A stretch of DNA of 64,000 nucleotides from an uncultured Porphyromonadaceae bacterium (GCA_945873625.1 CAMCDS010000007.1:1-64000), one strand, 5' to 3'; counted from the stretch's first letter, positions 15,828 through 27,946 are shown. Made by a program: numbers and translations. Notes: generated by a model from the letters alone, not told the origin.

Positions 15828-16601
15828 ATGATTTCACTTATAGCCGAATCGAAAACCATGAGCCGGTGTCTGCGTGCCGTAGACCCCGGCGAGTTTGACG
15901 CCCACCGTCCGGCCGGAGAGGAGCAGGCCGACGAGATAATGTGGCATCTCAGCAGCTGCTCTGAGGAGCAGATAGCCGGGCTTCTCGGAGTCTCCGCTTC
16001 GCTGGCCCGCGAATGCAGAAAGATGATTTATGAATTTCCCGACAAGCTTGCTGGACTTCGCGCCATCGAGGCTTTCACGGGTGTGGTGTTCCGGCAGCTC
16101 GATTATGAGGCATGGACAACCGAAGAGCGTGCGTTTGCCGAGTCGTCGCTGCGCATCGTCTCTTCCCTCTACGGCCTGCTGCGTCCCGCCGACATTGTGA
16201 GGCCTTACCGCCTCGACTACTCTGCGAAGGGGGCTCCGGGCAATATCTCGATGCAGATGTTCTGGAAGAACAGGTGTACCGGCGACCTGCTGTCGCTGAT
16301 TTCCGGGTCGGGTTCCGACTCCATTATAGACCTTATGCCGGGCGATGCCGCCAAGTGTTTCGACTGGAAACGGATACGCCGGGCGGCACAGGTGTATAAA
16401 GTGGATTTCAAAGAGTATGTCCACGACGGCAAGCTACGCACCCCTCCGGCCAACAAGCTCAAAGAGATGCGCGGCCGCCTGCTGCGCACTATCATAACCC
16501 GACGGCTCGCGGACATCGAAGCCCTTAAAAACGCGGAGCACGACGACTTCGTCTTTTTCGACAAGGCCGTCGCGTCCGATACGCTTACCTTTCTCTGCTG
16601 A
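15828..16601 (+). CDS. yaaA: YaaA/UPF0246-family peroxide stress protein
   Basis: A 257-residue protein of the YaaA (DUF328) family. Recognisable blocks are MISLIAESKTM (usually LSPAKTL), RAIEAFTGVVFRQLD, SSLYGLLRPADIVRPYRLDY, and the C-terminal VDFKEYVHDGKLRTPPANKLKEMRG with FFDKAVASDTLTFL. The E. coli homologue lowers free iron and protects DNA during peroxide stress. The start at 15828 fits the family N-terminus; the frame extends 27 nt upstream into the hairpin. It converges with the outer-membrane barrel gene 8 bp downstream. Confidence 0.9.
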   Translation: MISLIAESKTMSRCLRAVDPGEFDAHRPAGEEQADEIMWHLSSCSEEQIAGLLGVSASLARECRKMIYEFPDKLAGLRAIEAFTGVVFRQLDYEAWTTEERAFAESSLRIVSSLYGLLRPADIVRPYRLDYSAKGAPGNISMQMFWKNRCTGDLLSLISGSGSDSIIDLMPGDAAKCFDWKRIRRAAQVYKVDFKEYVHDGKLRTPPANKLKEMRGRLLRTIITRRLADIEALKNAEHDDFVFFDKAVASDTLTFLC

Positions 16602-16609
16602 GAAGCGGG

Positions 16610-18679
16610 TTATTTCAGAATGGCGTTTCCGGCCGAAGCGCCCTGCCCCACCTCGTTGTCGCGGCTCACTTTCTTGCCGTAGCCGATGGTATAGCTCACG
16701 CTGGCCATCACCATGCGTGAGCATTCTGGCCGATATACAGTGCGGCAGGAGTCGAACCAGGGGCCTGCCATCTCCGAAGTCTGTGCACGGTAGTGGTTGC
16801 GGAAGGGATTGCTCAGTATCAGCGAGACATTCCAGTCGGCATTGCCCCACCCCGCTGAAATCTGCAGGTATGAGCGCGAGGTTCTGACGCTGCCGTCGGT
16901 CATCCCCATCGACCTGGAGCGCATCCACCACGAGACCCCGAAGTTGAATCCCCCGACATAGTAGAAGGCCGAGGCGCTGAGGCTGAAGGGCGCGATGCTT
17001 CGGCTGTAGAAGCCGGTAATCTTGTATAGCTCCACCTGCGGGCGAGCCGAAATCTGAAGTTTCCGTTTCAGAAGCGAGAGCTTCATGCTGGCGCCGAAGC
17101 GCATGGTCTGATAGTCGCCGTCGTTCACCCACCGGCGCAGCATCGCTCCGTCGGGTCCGTCAGGCCGGTATTCGGCTATCATCTGCTTGTAGATGCCGAA
17201 ATATTCCGCGTAGGCCGTGGCGCTGAACGCGTCGCATGGCATCCACGTATAGTTGAGGTTGAACGTGATATGGCGTGCGTTTTTCACCCCGGGGTTACCC
17301 TCTATCCACAGCAGCTCGTTCTGCCGCAGCATGTTGGGACTTTTCGACGAGGCGCCGGGCGAGTTGGAGGCGAACTGAAACCACACGCCCAGCGAACCCT
17401 TCGCTCCCGGCGACCATGAGGAATAAAGATGTACGTATGGGTAAGCATCGTTTATCTGGCGGCCGTTGATGCGGTTGTACTCGAAGGCCGCTCCGGCGTC
17501 GGCCGAGAGATACACCTTACCTATAGACGCCGAGTAGGCCGCTCCGACACCCCAGAAGGCGAGCATGAAGCGGTCGGTGGCGTCGCTGCCGCCCGAATAC
17601 ATCACCTTGTCATGATTGGTGCTTCCGTTGGCTTCGAGCGAGAGGGTGTGCTTTCCGCCGAATGTCTTTCCGGCCCTCAGGTTCACGCGCCAGTAGTATG
17701 AATCGTCGAGGGCGTTGTTTCGGATGTCGGCTACATTTTCGGCCAGATAGCTGCTCAGGCTCTTGGTGCGCGTATAGGCGAACGTGGCGTCGGCATTGAG
17801 CGAGTATCCCTTGCCGAGGTTGAAAAAGAAGTCGCCCCGGTAGGAGGGTGAGATGTCGTAGCCACGTGAGCGGGACTCGGAGACACTCGCTCCGAATATC
17901 GGCGGGTCGAAACTCAGCCGTCCTTTCTCATAGTCGTCGGAGGTATGGTTGCGTCCGAAGCTCAGCTGGTTGGAGACCGATACATTGTCGGTCGCATAGC
18001 GGGCACGCAGTGAGTAAGACTGTCCGTCGGTCTTGAGATGCGAGGCCAGTGGGTCGGAATTGCGCACCACAGTCTCGCCGTCGGCGAAGCGGTAGGTCTC
18101 ACTGACCGAGGATCCGTAATGACGCGAGTTGCCATAGTCGGCACCGGCATAAAGGTCGAAAGTCATCCTCCCGGATGCGAGTTTGGAGAAGACGGAGCCG
18201 TTGCCGGAGTTCGTGAAAAAGAACTCCCTGGCCGACAGACGGGTGTAGCCGCCGGCCTTATATTTCACCATCACGAAGTTGACCACGTGCTGCTTGCCCA
18301 TGAAGCGCGGGTCCGACGGGAAGTCGAGCACCTCCACCTTTCTGACATCCTGCATCCGAAGCCCCTGCACGTCGGCCTGCGTGGCGGGCTGCATATCGAT
18401 GAAGAGGGCCACGTCCTGACCCGTGTTGGTCTTTATTGACTCGCCCGAGGGGTCTATGTCGAGCGAGGTGATGCCTATCCAGCGCAAGAGATCGCCGGGC
18501 GAAGAGGCCGCGTCGGTCTGGCTTTTGAGTGGAGTATAGACCGATTTTCCGGGAGCCGTGTGACGGGTGGCGCCTTCCACCACCACTTCCTGAAGCTCGG
18601 CGGGCGCGGGTCCTGCCGTGGTGTCGGCCGGTTCGGTCGCGATTACGGAGTATGCCGCAAGCAGTAGAAACAGATTCAT
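16610..18679 (-). CDS. Outer-membrane beta-barrel protein, TonB-receptor-like plug
   Basis: A 689-residue protein with a signal peptide (MNLFLLLAAYSVIA), a short TonB-box-like segment (ELQEVVVEGATRH), a plug-like region (GDLLRWIGITSLDI ... DVALFIDMQPATQADVQGLR ... VRKVEVLDFPSDPRF) and a long barrel rich in alternating aromatic strands, matching outer-membrane beta-barrel family 3. It lacks the carboxypeptidase-like N-terminal domain of SusC proteins and has no SusD neighbour. The plug is shorter than in classical receptors, so transport is uncertain. The C-terminal segment ends with a basic soluble tail rather than an aromatic residue, which is unusual. Confidence 0.82.
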   Translation of the reverse strand: MNLFLLLAAYSVIATEPADTTAGPAPAELQEVVVEGATRHTAPGKSVYTPLKSQTDAASSPGDLLRWIGITSLDIDPSGESIKTNTGQDVALFIDMQPATQADVQGLRMQDVRKVEVLDFPSDPRFMGKQHVVNFVMVKYKAGGYTRLSAREFFFTNSGNGSVFSKLASGRMTFDLYAGADYGNSRHYGSSVSETYRFADGETVVRNSDPLASHLKTDGQSYSLRARYATDNVSVSNQLSFGRNHTSDDYEKGRLSFDPPIFGASVSESRSRGYDISPSYRGDFFFNLGKGYSLNADATFAYTRTKSLSSYLAENVADIRNNALDDSYYWRVNLRAGKTFGGKHTLSLEANGSTNHDKVMYSGGSDATDRFMLAFWGVGAAYSASIGKVYLSADAGAAFEYNRINGRQINDAYPYVHLYSSWSPGAKGSLGVWFQFASNSPGASSKSPNMLRQNELLWIEGNPGVKNARHITFNLNYTWMPCDAFSATAYAEYFGIYKQMIAEYRPDGPDGAMLRRWVNDGDYQTMRFGASMKLSLLKRKLQISARPQVELYKITGFYSRSIAPFSLSASAFYYVGGFNFGVSWWMRSRSMGMTDGSVRTSRSYLQISAGWGNADWNVSLILSNPFRNHYRAQTSEMAGPWFDSCRTVYRPECSRMVMASVSYTIGYGKKVSRDNEVGQGASAGNAILK

Positions 18680-18778
18680 GCCGGTAAAACGTTTGTTTAG
18701 TTAGTCTGCTCCAAAGACTATTCAACCTCCCGATTGTTACATCATAAAGCCCGATTTTCAGAAATCGCGGATTTTTTG

Positions 18779-18786
18779 TAATTTTG
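18779..18786 (+). promoter_or_regulatory. -7 promoter element of lepA
   Basis: TAATTTTG followed by CACT is the -7 box, 57 nt before the lepA ATG. The 164-bp divergent gap holds no gene. Confidence 0.65.
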
Positions 18787-18843
18787 CACTCTGGCTTTAG
18801 TGCGACCCATAGCAACGGCCGTTTACGACATAGATAATTTAGA

Positions 18844-20631
<1,788 letters not shown>

Positions 20632-20669
20632 ACTATATGCATACATACTCTTAATCACACACTTATACT

Positions 20670-22031
20670 ATGGCAAACGTTTTCTTCACATTCAAGAAGG
20701 TGTTCAAGGAGTATGCCAACGGCGGCAACATGCTGATGCTTGCCACCGTGCTGGCGCTCCTTGTGGTCAACCTTCCTTTCACCACGGATTTCTACAATTC
20801 GCTGTGGACCCACGAGATGGCCCTGCAGATCGGGAGCTTCAACCTCTTCAGCCACCATGGCGAACCGATGAGCGTGATGGCTTTCATCAACGACGCTCTC
20901 ATGGCCATATTCTTCTTCTCGGTGGGACTCGAGATTAAGCGCGAGGTGCTTGTCGGCGAGCTCCACTCGGTGCGCAAGGCCCTGCTCCCCATCATCGGCG
21001 CCTGCGGAGGCATGATAGTGCCCGTGGCTATCTTCTATCTCCTCGCCAAAGGCACTGACTATGTGGGCGGATGCGCCATCCCCATGGCCACCGACATCGC
21101 CTTCTCGCTCGGCGTGCTCGCCATGCTCGGCAACCGCGTGCCCATCGGTCTGAAGGTATTTCTGACCACTCTCGCCGTGGTCGACGACATAGGAGGCATC
21201 CTCGTGATCGCCATCTTCTATTCGTCGCATATCGACTACTGGATGCTTCTCGCCGCCGCCGGCATACTGCTGGTGCTCGCCCTCGGAGGCGCATGGCTCA
21301 AGATTCAGAGCAAACTCTTCTACCTGCTTCTCGGAGCCGTGGTCTGGTTCCTCTTCCTCAACGCCGGCATCCACCCCACCATCGCTGGCGTACTCATAGC
21401 CTTCACCATCCCCGCCAAGCCGGTCTTCGCCCCGAAGAAATACATCCAGACCATCCGCACCAATATCGGATACTTCGCCGAGAAAGATGACGAGACGCTC
21501 AACTCGCGCACCATACTCAGCGACGAGCAGCTCGACCATCTCAAGGAGATAGAGTCGGCCTCCGACAAGGTGATATCGCCGCTGCAGGATATGGAAGACT
21601 CGCTCCACCCCGTGGTCAACTATCTTATCGTGCCCCTCTTCGCCTTCGCCAACGCCGGCATCTTCCTGGGCGACATGAATATCGAGATGGCCTTCTCGGG
21701 TGTGAGCCTCGCCACTATGAGCGGCCTGGTGGCCGGCAAGTTCATCGGCATCTTCATCTTCGCCTTCCTCGCCATCAAATGCGGACTGGCCCCGATGCCC
21801 AAGGGGGGCAACTGGGCGCGCATGGCTTCGATCTCGATGCTCGGCGGCATAGGATTCACCGTGTCGCTCTTCATCGCCAACCTGTCGTTCGGCACCGGCG
21901 ACCCGATGCTCTCGATACTTCTCAACGAATCGAAGCTCGGCATCCTCATAGGCTCGCTCGTGGCCGGAGTGCTCGGATGGCTGATGCTTCACCTCACCCT
22001 GCCGAAAGAGGTGCAGCCCCAGGAGGAATGA
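20670..22031 (+). CDS. nhaA: Na+/H+ antiporter NhaA
   Basis: A 453-residue inner-membrane antiporter with about 12 helices. The ion-binding pair is in GLKVFLTTLAVVDDIGGI (two adjacent aspartates), and the ATDIAFSLGVLAMLG motif of helix 4 is present. A loop of about 60 polar residues (EKDDETLNSRTILSDEQ ...) separates the halves. It begins 38 bp after lepA, probably on the same transcript. Confidence 0.97.
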   Translation: MANVFFTFKKVFKEYANGGNMLMLATVLALLVVNLPFTTDFYNSLWTHEMALQIGSFNLFSHHGEPMSVMAFINDALMAIFFFSVGLEIKREVLVGELHSVRKALLPIIGACGGMIVPVAIFYLLAKGTDYVGGCAIPMATDIAFSLGVLAMLGNRVPIGLKVFLTTLAVVDDIGGILVIAIFYSSHIDYWMLLAAAGILLVLALGGAWLKIQSKLFYLLLGAVVWFLFLNAGIHPTIAGVLIAFTIPAKPVFAPKKYIQTIRTNIGYFAEKDDETLNSRTILSDEQLDHLKEIESASDKVISPLQDMEDSLHPVVNYLIVPLFAFANAGIFLGDMNIEMAFSGVSLATMSGLVAGKFIGIFIFAFLAIKCGLAPMPKGGNWARMASISMLGGIGFTVSLFIANLSFGTGDPMLSILLNESKLGILIGSLVAGVLGWLMLHLTLPKEVQPQEE

Positions 22032-22083
22032 TTCCCCGGGCCCGCACCCTCTTCCGCTTTTTCCGAACACCACTTCATCATCC

Positions 22084-24426
22084 ATGCACCGTATCACCAA
22101 ACGCCTTTTCAGAGTCGCCGCAGCCGTAATGGCAGCGGCGGCTCTCGCCGCATGTTCAAGCTCTCGCCACGTGCCGCAGGGGGAATACCTCCTCGACAAG
22201 GTGCGCGTCTCGGTGGCCGACTCCACCGAAGGAGTGGAGGAATCCGAGATGCAGGCCTACATCCGGCAGCAGCCCAACCACCGGATGCTCTGGAGCGCCA
22301 AGTGGCAGCTCGGCATCTACAACATGAGCGGAAGCGACACCACAAAGTGGATCAACCGCTTCCTGCGCAGAATAGGCGAGGCCCCGGTGATCTACGACTC
22401 TACGCTCACCGCCCAGGGAGTGGCGCAGCTCACACGCGCACTTGAAAACAAGGGCTACCTCTCGGCCCGCGTGGAGGCCGACACCATCGCCGACGCGGCC
22501 CACAGGAAGATGAAGGTAGACTATAAGCTTTATCCCGGACGCCCCCACGTGGTGAAGTCGATCCAATACGCCTTCCCCACCGACTCGCTCAGGGAGCTGA
22601 TTATGGCCGACTCGGCTCACTTCACCGTGCGCCCGGGCGACAACCTCGACCTCGGACTTCTCGAGACGCAGCGCGAGGTGATTACCCGCTATCTGCGCAA
22701 CCGGGGCTACTATGCCTTCTCCAAAGACTATATCGGATTCAACGCCGACACCACAGCCGGAAGCTACGACGTAGACCTCACCATGACCGTCCGCCCCCCA
22801 TACGAACGCCCCGGATCGGTGCGCACGCTCGACGACCACCGTGAATACTACGTCCGCTCAATTAAAGTAATCACCGACTACGACCCCGCCGTGGCAGGCG
22901 AGCTCTCGACGCTTGCCGCCAACGACACGGTGGAGTTCAAAGACCTCACCATCTACTACAACGGAAGCCGGTTTCTGCGCCCGTCGGTAATCTATGAAAA
23001 CTGCTTTCTGCGCACCGGCCGGCCATACCGCGAGGCCGACGTCGACCGCACCTACCAGGCGTTCTCGCGCCTCAACATCCTCAAGTTCATCAACGTCAGG
23101 ATGCTCCCCGCGGGCGACGGCACGGGGCTGCTTGACGCCTACATTCTCCTCACCCGCGGAAAGAGCCAGAGCATGGCCTTCGAGCTCGAAGGCACCAACT
23201 CGGAGGGCGACCTCGGAGTGGCCGCCGCCATCACATACTCCCACCGCAACATAGGCCACGGCTCGGAAACGCTCACTGCGAAGGTGCGCGGTGCCTACGA
23301 GTCGATAAGCGGAAAGCTCGAAGGATTCATCCACGACCGATACATGGAGTATTCGCTCGACGCGACGCTCAATTTCCCTAAGTTCAAGGCGCCATTCCTG
23401 CGCGAGTCGTTCAAACGCAGGATAATGGCCACCACCGAGCTCAACGTCTCGGTCAACTATCAGGAGCGCCCGGAATACACCCGCATCATCGGCACGGCCG
23501 GATGGAGCTACCAGTGGATAGAGCGGATGAACCGCAACCGCCACACCTACACCCCCATCGACATCAACTATGTCTACCTCCCCGAAAGCACCTCCGACTT
23601 CCTCGACCAGATAGCCCCCGACAATCCCCTGCTCCGCTACAGCTACGAAGACCACTTCATCATGCGGATGGGCTACAGCTTCTACCATACGAACAAGCGG
23701 CGCGACCTACCCTGGAACCGACAGCAGCAGCGCGACATCTACACCGTCCGCGTCAACACCGAAATCGCCGGCAACTTCCTCTTCGCACTCAGCAGCATAT
23801 TCCACCACCGGTCGAACTTCCACCAAGACCCCTACAAGGTGTTCGGAATACGCTATTCGCAGTATTTCAAGGTAGAGGCCGACTATGCCGCCCTCCATAT
23901 CTTCGACCGGCGCAACTCGCTGGCATGGCACGTGGGCTTCGGCATAGGCATACCCTACGGCAATTCGTCGATACTCCCGTTTGAAAAGCGCTTCTACGGC
24001 GGCGGTGCCAACGGAGTCAGAGGCTGGGCCGTGCGCACGCTGGGACCCGGCTCTTTCGACGCCACCAACTCCGTCAGCAGCTTCATCAACCAGTGTGGCG
24101 ACATCCGCTTCGACGCCTCGCTCGAATACCGCGCCAAGCTCTTCTGGGTGGTGGAGCTCGGTCTCTTCATCGACGCCGGCAACATCTGGACCATCCACAA
24201 CTACGCCAACCAGCCCGGAGGAATGTTCCGCTTCGATTCGTTCTATAAGCAGATCGCGGCTTCCTACGGAGCCGGAATCCGACTCGACTTCACCTATTTC
24301 CTCCTCAGGCTCGACCTCGGCATGAAGGCCCACAACCCTGCCCGCGGACAGGAACGCTGGCCGCTCATTCATCCCCGCTGGGGACGCGATTCGAGCATAC
24401 ATTTCTCGATAGGTTATCCATTCTGA
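22084..24426 (+). CDS. tamL: TamL-like lipoprotein of the BamA/TamA superfamily
   Basis: A 780-residue protein with a lipoprotein signal (AAALAACSSS, Cys at about residue 23), POTRA-like repeats (about residues 30-330) and a C-terminal 16-strand surface-antigen barrel with the diagnostic YGGGANGVRGWAVRTLGPG lid motif and ending HFSIGYPF with terminal Phe. A lipidated TamA homologue in Bacteroidota is called TamL and works with TamB in outer-membrane biogenesis. No tamB is next to it here. The downstream phosphatase starts 21 bp later. Confidence 0.88.
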   Translation: MHRITKRLFRVAAAVMAAAALAACSSSRHVPQGEYLLDKVRVSVADSTEGVEESEMQAYIRQQPNHRMLWSAKWQLGIYNMSGSDTTKWINRFLRRIGEAPVIYDSTLTAQGVAQLTRALENKGYLSARVEADTIADAAHRKMKVDYKLYPGRPHVVKSIQYAFPTDSLRELIMADSAHFTVRPGDNLDLGLLETQREVITRYLRNRGYYAFSKDYIGFNADTTAGSYDVDLTMTVRPPYERPGSVRTLDDHREYYVRSIKVITDYDPAVAGELSTLAANDTVEFKDLTIYYNGSRFLRPSVIYENCFLRTGRPYREADVDRTYQAFSRLNILKFINVRMLPAGDGTGLLDAYILLTRGKSQSMAFELEGTNSEGDLGVAAAITYSHRNIGHGSETLTAKVRGAYESISGKLEGFIHDRYMEYSLDATLNFPKFKAPFLRESFKRRIMATTELNVSVNYQERPEYTRIIGTAGWSYQWIERMNRNRHTYTPIDINYVYLPESTSDFLDQIAPDNPLLRYSYEDHFIMRMGYSFYHTNKRRDLPWNRQQQRDIYTVRVNTEIAGNFLFALSSIFHHRSNFHQDPYKVFGIRYSQYFKVEADYAALHIFDRRNSLAWHVGFGIGIPYGNSSILPFEKRFYGGGANGVRGWAVRTLGPGSFDATNSVSSFINQCGDIRFDASLEYRAKLFWVVELGLFIDAGNIWTIHNYANQPGGMFRFDSFYKQIAASYGAGIRLDFTYFLLRLDLGMKAHNPARGQERWPLIHPRWGRDSSIHFSIGYPF

Positions 24427-24447
24427 CCATCCCCGACCCATTACGAT

Positions 24448-25101
24448 ATGAAACAACTTGCAATATTCGACCTCGACGGCACCCTCCTCAACACCATCAC
24501 CGACCTCGGAGCATCGACCAACTTCGCTCTCCGCTCGATGGGATTCTCAGAGCATCCGCTCTCGGCCTACAACTACATGGTGGGCAACGGAGTGCGCAAA
24601 CTGATGGAGCGCGCACAGCCCGACGCCTCGCCGCAGGTGATCGACGAACTCCTCACCCACTTCCGCAGCCACTACGACGAGCACTGCACCGACACCACCA
24701 AGCCCTATCCGGGCATCCCGGAGCTACTCGCCGAGCTGAGGGATAAAGGGGTGAAACTCGCCGTAGCCACCAACAAATACCAGGCCGCCGCCGACAAAAT
24801 CATAAACCATTTCTTCCCCGACGTGGAGTTTGAGGCCGTGCTCGGACAGGTGCCCGAAAGGCCGGTGAAGCCCGACCCGTCGGTGGTGTTTGCCATCCTC
24901 AACCTCTGCCCGACGCAGAAGCGCGACGTGCTCTACGTCGGCGACTCGGCCGTCGACATCGAGACAGCCCGCCGCGCCTGCGTGGAGTCGGTCGGAGTAA
25001 CGTGGGGCTTCCGGCCCGTGTCGGAGCTGCGCAAAGCCTGCGCCGACCACGTGGTGAGTCTCCCGGCCGAAATCCTCCGCTTCCTTGAGTCGCGCCCCTG
25101 A
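24448..25101 (+). CDS. gph: HAD-family phosphatase, phosphoglycolate-phosphatase-like
   Basis: A 217-residue HAD hydrolase. Motif I is FDLDGTLLNT, motif II the TNK of VATNKY, the conserved lysine is in KPDPSVV, and motif III is VGDSAVDIETAR. The alpha-helical cap between motifs I and II is that of the Gph/PGMB group. Likely substrates are 2-phosphoglycolate or related sugar phosphates; the exact one is not visible. The gene ends the lepA-nhaA-tamL-gph run before a terminator. Confidence 0.88.
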   Translation: MKQLAIFDLDGTLLNTITDLGASTNFALRSMGFSEHPLSAYNYMVGNGVRKLMERAQPDASPQVIDELLTHFRSHYDEHCTDTTKPYPGIPELLAELRDKGVKLAVATNKYQAAADKIINHFFPDVEFEAVLGQVPERPVKPDPSVVFAILNLCPTQKRDVLYVGDSAVDIETARRACVESVGVTWGFRPVSELRKACADHVVSLPAEILRFLESRP

Positions 25102-25141
25102 CCCGACACAAGGGGATACAACCGAATAATGTATTATTGAA

Positions 25142-25174
25142 AAGGAGACCGTGTCGCAATGACAGGGTCTCCTT
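25142..25174. terminator. Bidirectional terminator between convergent genes
   Basis: AAGGAGACC and GGTCTCCTT form a perfect 9-bp stem with A/T ends on both sides, placed between the phosphatase (plus) and the BspA-like gene (minus). Confidence 0.85.
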
Positions 25175-25196
25175 CGTATGCTTTTTGGGGGCGGGG

Positions 25197-25727
25197 TTAT
25201 CGGGCGATGTAGACGCGGGTGGCGCGGTCGCCTTCGATGCGGATGTAGATGCCGCGCTCCGGACGGCTCACCTCGATGCCCTGCAGGTTGAAGTAGCGTA
25301 CGGGGGCGTCGGAATCCGCGGCTACGCCTTCCACGCCATCATGACCAAGGCTGCCGATGGTCTCTACCGAGTTGGGGAAGACTACGCTTTTAAGCGTGCT
25401 TACGCCGTAGAACACCTCGTCGCCGATGGTCTTGATTGTCTCGGGGAAACTGATGCTTGTGGGCTGGCGGAGATAGAACGCCTCGTTCATCACCGAGGTA
25501 ACGGTATAGGTCTTGCCTCCGTTCTCGATCTGGGCGGGAACCACCACGTTGTCCCAATAGCCGGATTCGTCGTAGTTGGCGAGCGGACAGCGGTAGGGGG
25601 CTGCGAGCTGGGCGGTGTTGTCGGTGTCGTCGATCACGAAGAGCAGCTTATCGTAGTTAACCCACGTCTGGGCCGATGCTCCGAGCCAGAGGAGCGATCC
25701 TGCTGCGGCGAGTAAAAGTTTTTTCAT
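25197..25727 (-). CDS. Short BspA-type leucine-rich-repeat secreted protein
   Basis: A 176-residue protein with a signal peptide (MKKLLLAAAGSLLWLGASAQ) and one to two BspA-like repeats (FPETIKTIGDEVFYGVSTLKSV then FPNSVETIG). It then jumps through GSLGHDGVEGVAADSD into the surface-protein tail RYFNLQGIEVSRPERGIYI. BspA proteins normally carry many repeats, so this one looks internally shortened, though the frame is intact. Its promoter is at 25819-25826. Function beyond surface display is unknown. Confidence 0.75.
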   Translation of the reverse strand: MKKLLLAAAGSLLWLGASAQTWVNYDKLLFVIDDTDNTAQLAAPYRCPLANYDESGYWDNVVVPAQIENGGKTYTVTSVMNEAFYLRQPTSISFPETIKTIGDEVFYGVSTLKSVVFPNSVETIGSLGHDGVEGVAADSDAPVRYFNLQGIEVSRPERGIYIRIEGDRATRVYIAR

Positions 25728-25818
25728 TGTGATGAAAGGTTAAAGTGAATAAAAATTGCCGGACAGCGTAAGTGGAACCGCACAGACATCATTTGTGCAA
25801 CATAATCTGTTCGACGTG

Positions 25819-25826
25819 CAAAATTA
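25819..25826 (-). promoter_or_regulatory. -7 promoter element of BspA-like gene
   Basis: The minus strand reads TAATTTTG followed by CACG, 92 nt ahead of the ATG at 25727. The surrounding 25800-25960 is very AT-rich and has no gene. Confidence 0.6.
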
Positions 25827-26011
25827 ATAATTGCGTAGCAATTTCCCCTCGATTCTATTAATAATTGTTAATTAAATGTTAATAATTATTAATTTTCAGC
25901 ATAGTAAACCTCTATTTATATGGTTATCTGATATTTAAAACTTAAATCCGGGCGACGCCACCGAATGTGGCGGCGATTGGAGGCGCGTTCATGCGATTTT
26001 TCGCTCCCCCC

Positions 26012-26042
26012 TTGCCCATGAGCGGATTTTTTGCTAACTTCG
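26012..26042 (+). promoter_or_regulatory. Promoter of fumarase gene, upstream of a MITE
   Basis: TTG at 26012-26014 and TAACTTCG at 26035-26042 with 20-nt spacing resemble the -33/-7 consensus (same TAACTTCG variant as at 36177). Transcription from here would carry MITE copy 2 in the 5' leader of the fumarase mRNA. Apart from this and the MITE, 25827-26299 holds no gene. Confidence 0.55.
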
Positions 26043-26080
26043 CGCAATGGTTCGGATTTGCGTCCGCGCCTCAACACTAA

Positions 26081-26273
26081 GAGTATGTTTGAATTTAACA
26101 CGAATTGATTTGAACATACTCCGAAAAAAGTCTTTCTATCCCCTTGAAGGTCTTTTTTGGCTGATTTCGCCAAGCCTCATCGGTCTCGATGCCCGCATCG
26201 CTCCCTCTTCGACTTGCGGAATCATCTCAAAAAATCCTCTTCAAGTGAATAGAAGTTAACTTCAAACATACTC
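26081..26273 (-). mobile_element. MITE copy 2 (193 bp)
   Basis: Full-length copy, inverted relative to copies 1, 3 and 4. Ends are GAGTATGTTTGAATTTAAC and GTTAACTTCAAACATACTC. It is flanked by a perfect TAA/TAA target duplication (26078-26080 and 26274-26276). It lies 26 bp before the fumarase ATG, between gene and promoter. Confidence 0.9.
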
Positions 26274-26299
26274 TAAAAATATCTAACACTCTAATATAC

Positions 26300-27946
26300 A
26301 TGGCCACAAAACCTTTTCACTATCAGGAGCCTTTCCCCCTCGGCCCTGACACGACAGAGTATCAGCTCATCACAAAAGATTACGTCAAAGTAGAAAACTG
26401 GAACGGACACGAGATGCTCGTGGTCGATCCCGAGGCTCTCACTGTGCTTGCCAACGTGGCTTCGCACAACTGCTCGTTCATGCTCCGCCGCGAGCACAAC
26501 GAGATGGTAGCGAAGATACTCGGCGACCCCGAGGCTTCGGACAACGACCGCTTCGTGGCTCTCACCATGCTCCGCAACGCCGAAGTGGCCGCCAAGGGCG
26601 TGCTCCCCTTCTGCCAGGACACCGGCACAAGCATCTGCGCTGCCTACAAGGGTCAGCAGGTGTGGACCGGATGCGACGACGAGGAGAAAATCTCGCTCGG
26701 CGTCTACAAGACATACACTGAAAACAACCTCCGCTACTCGCAGAACGCTCCCCTCACCATGTATGAGGAGGTGAACACCGGCTGCAACCTCCCCGCCCAG
26801 ATCGACATCCACGCTACCGAGGGCGACGAGTATAAGTTCCTCTTCGTGGCAAAGGGTGGCGGCTCGGCCAACAAGACTTACCTCTATCAGGAGACAAAGG
26901 CCATCCTCAATCCCAAGACCCTCGTGCCTTTCCTCATCGAGAAGATGAAGACTCTCGGCACTGCCGCCTGTCCTCCCTACCACATCGCATTCGTAATCGG
27001 CGGAACTTCGGCAGAAGCCAACCTCGCTGCCGTGAAGAAGGCTTCGGTGAAATACTACGACAACCTCCCCACTTCGGGCAACGAATACGGTCGCGCTTTC
27101 CGCGACGTGGAGCTTGAGAAGGAACTGCTCGAAGCAGCTCACTGCCTCGGCCTCGGCGCTCAGTTCGGCGGCAAGTATTTCGCTCACGACATCCGCGTGA
27201 TCCGCATGCCTCGCCACGGCGCTTCATGCCCCGTAGGCATGGGCGTAAGCTGCTCGGCCGACCGCAACGTGAAGGCCAAGATCAACCGCGAAGGCCTCTG
27301 GATCGAGAAGCTCGACGAGTTCCCCGGACAGCTCATCCCCGAAGAGATGCGCAATCAGGGTGAAGGCGAGGTTATCAGCATCGACCTCAACCGCCCGATG
27401 CCCGAAATCCTCAAAGACCTCGATAAGTATCCCGTAGGCACCCGCCTCTCGCTCAAGGGCACTATCATCGTAGGCCGCGACATCGCCCACGCCAAGATCA
27501 AAGAGCGTCTCGACGCCGGCGAGGAGATGCCCCAGTATCTCAAAGACCACCCCATCTACTACGCAGGCCCCGCCAAGAAGCCCGAAGGAATGCCCTCCGG
27601 CTCGTTCGGCCCGACCACTGCCGGCCGCATGGACTCGTATGTCGACCAGTTCCAGGCGGCAGGCGGCTCGATGGTGATGATCGCCAAGGGCAACCGCAGC
27701 CAGCAGGTTACCGACGCCTGCCACAAGCACGGCGGCTTCTACCTCGGCTCTATCGGCGGCCCGGCTGCCATCCTCGCCCAGAACTCCATCAAGGACGTGC
27801 AGCTGCTCGAATATCCCGAGCTGGGCATGGAGGCCATCTGGAAAATCGAGGTTGAGGACTTCCCCGCGTTCATCCTCGTAGACAACAAGGGCAACGACTT
27901 CTTCAAGCAGATCAAGCCCCGCTGCCCCATGGACTGCGGCAAATAA
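26300..27946 (+). CDS. fumA: Fumarate hydratase class I (iron-sulfur, single chain)
   Basis: A 548-residue enzyme interconverting fumarate and malate. The three cluster-binding cysteines are visible: Cys105 (PFCQDTGTS), Cys224 (TAACPPYH) and Cys318 (GVSCSADR); the 119- and 94-residue spacings are those of the class I single-chain enzymes. It contains the fused alpha-type and beta-type domains in one chain. A MITE sits in its leader, which may affect expression. ridA follows after 35 bp. Confidence 0.96.
   Translation: MATKPFHYQEPFPLGPDTTEYQLITKDYVKVENWNGHEMLVVDPEALTVLANVASHNCSFMLRREHNEMVAKILGDPEASDNDRFVALTMLRNAEVAAKGVLPFCQDTGTSICAAYKGQQVWTGCDDEEKISLGVYKTYTENNLRYSQNAPLTMYEEVNTGCNLPAQIDIHATEGDEYKFLFVAKGGGSANKTYLYQETKAILNPKTLVPFLIEKMKTLGTAACPPYHIAFVIGGTSAEANLAAVKKASVKYYDNLPTSGNEYGRAFRDVELEKELLEAAHCLGLGAQFGGKYFAHDIRVIRMPRHGASCPVGMGVSCSADRNVKAKINREGLWIEKLDEFPGQLIPEEMRNQGEGEVISIDLNRPMPEILKDLDKYPVGTRLSLKGTIIVGRDIAHAKIKERLDAGEEMPQYLKDHPIYYAGPAKKPEGMPSGSFGPTTAGRMDSYVDQFQAAGGSMVMIAKGNRSQQVTDACHKHGGFYLGSIGGPAAILAQNSIKDVQLLEYPELGMEAIWKIEVEDFPAFILVDNKGNDFFKQIKPRCPMDCGK

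Noticed and set aside
20655-22226. Long minus-strand open frame opposite nhaA
   Set aside because: Its translation is low-complexity and His/Glu/Gly-rich, typical of an antisense shadow, and nhaA is complete.
26047-26259. Open frame within MITE copy 2 (and the equivalent in copy 3)
   Set aside because: The shared frame arises from repeat sequence; it has no start context and is not a transposase.
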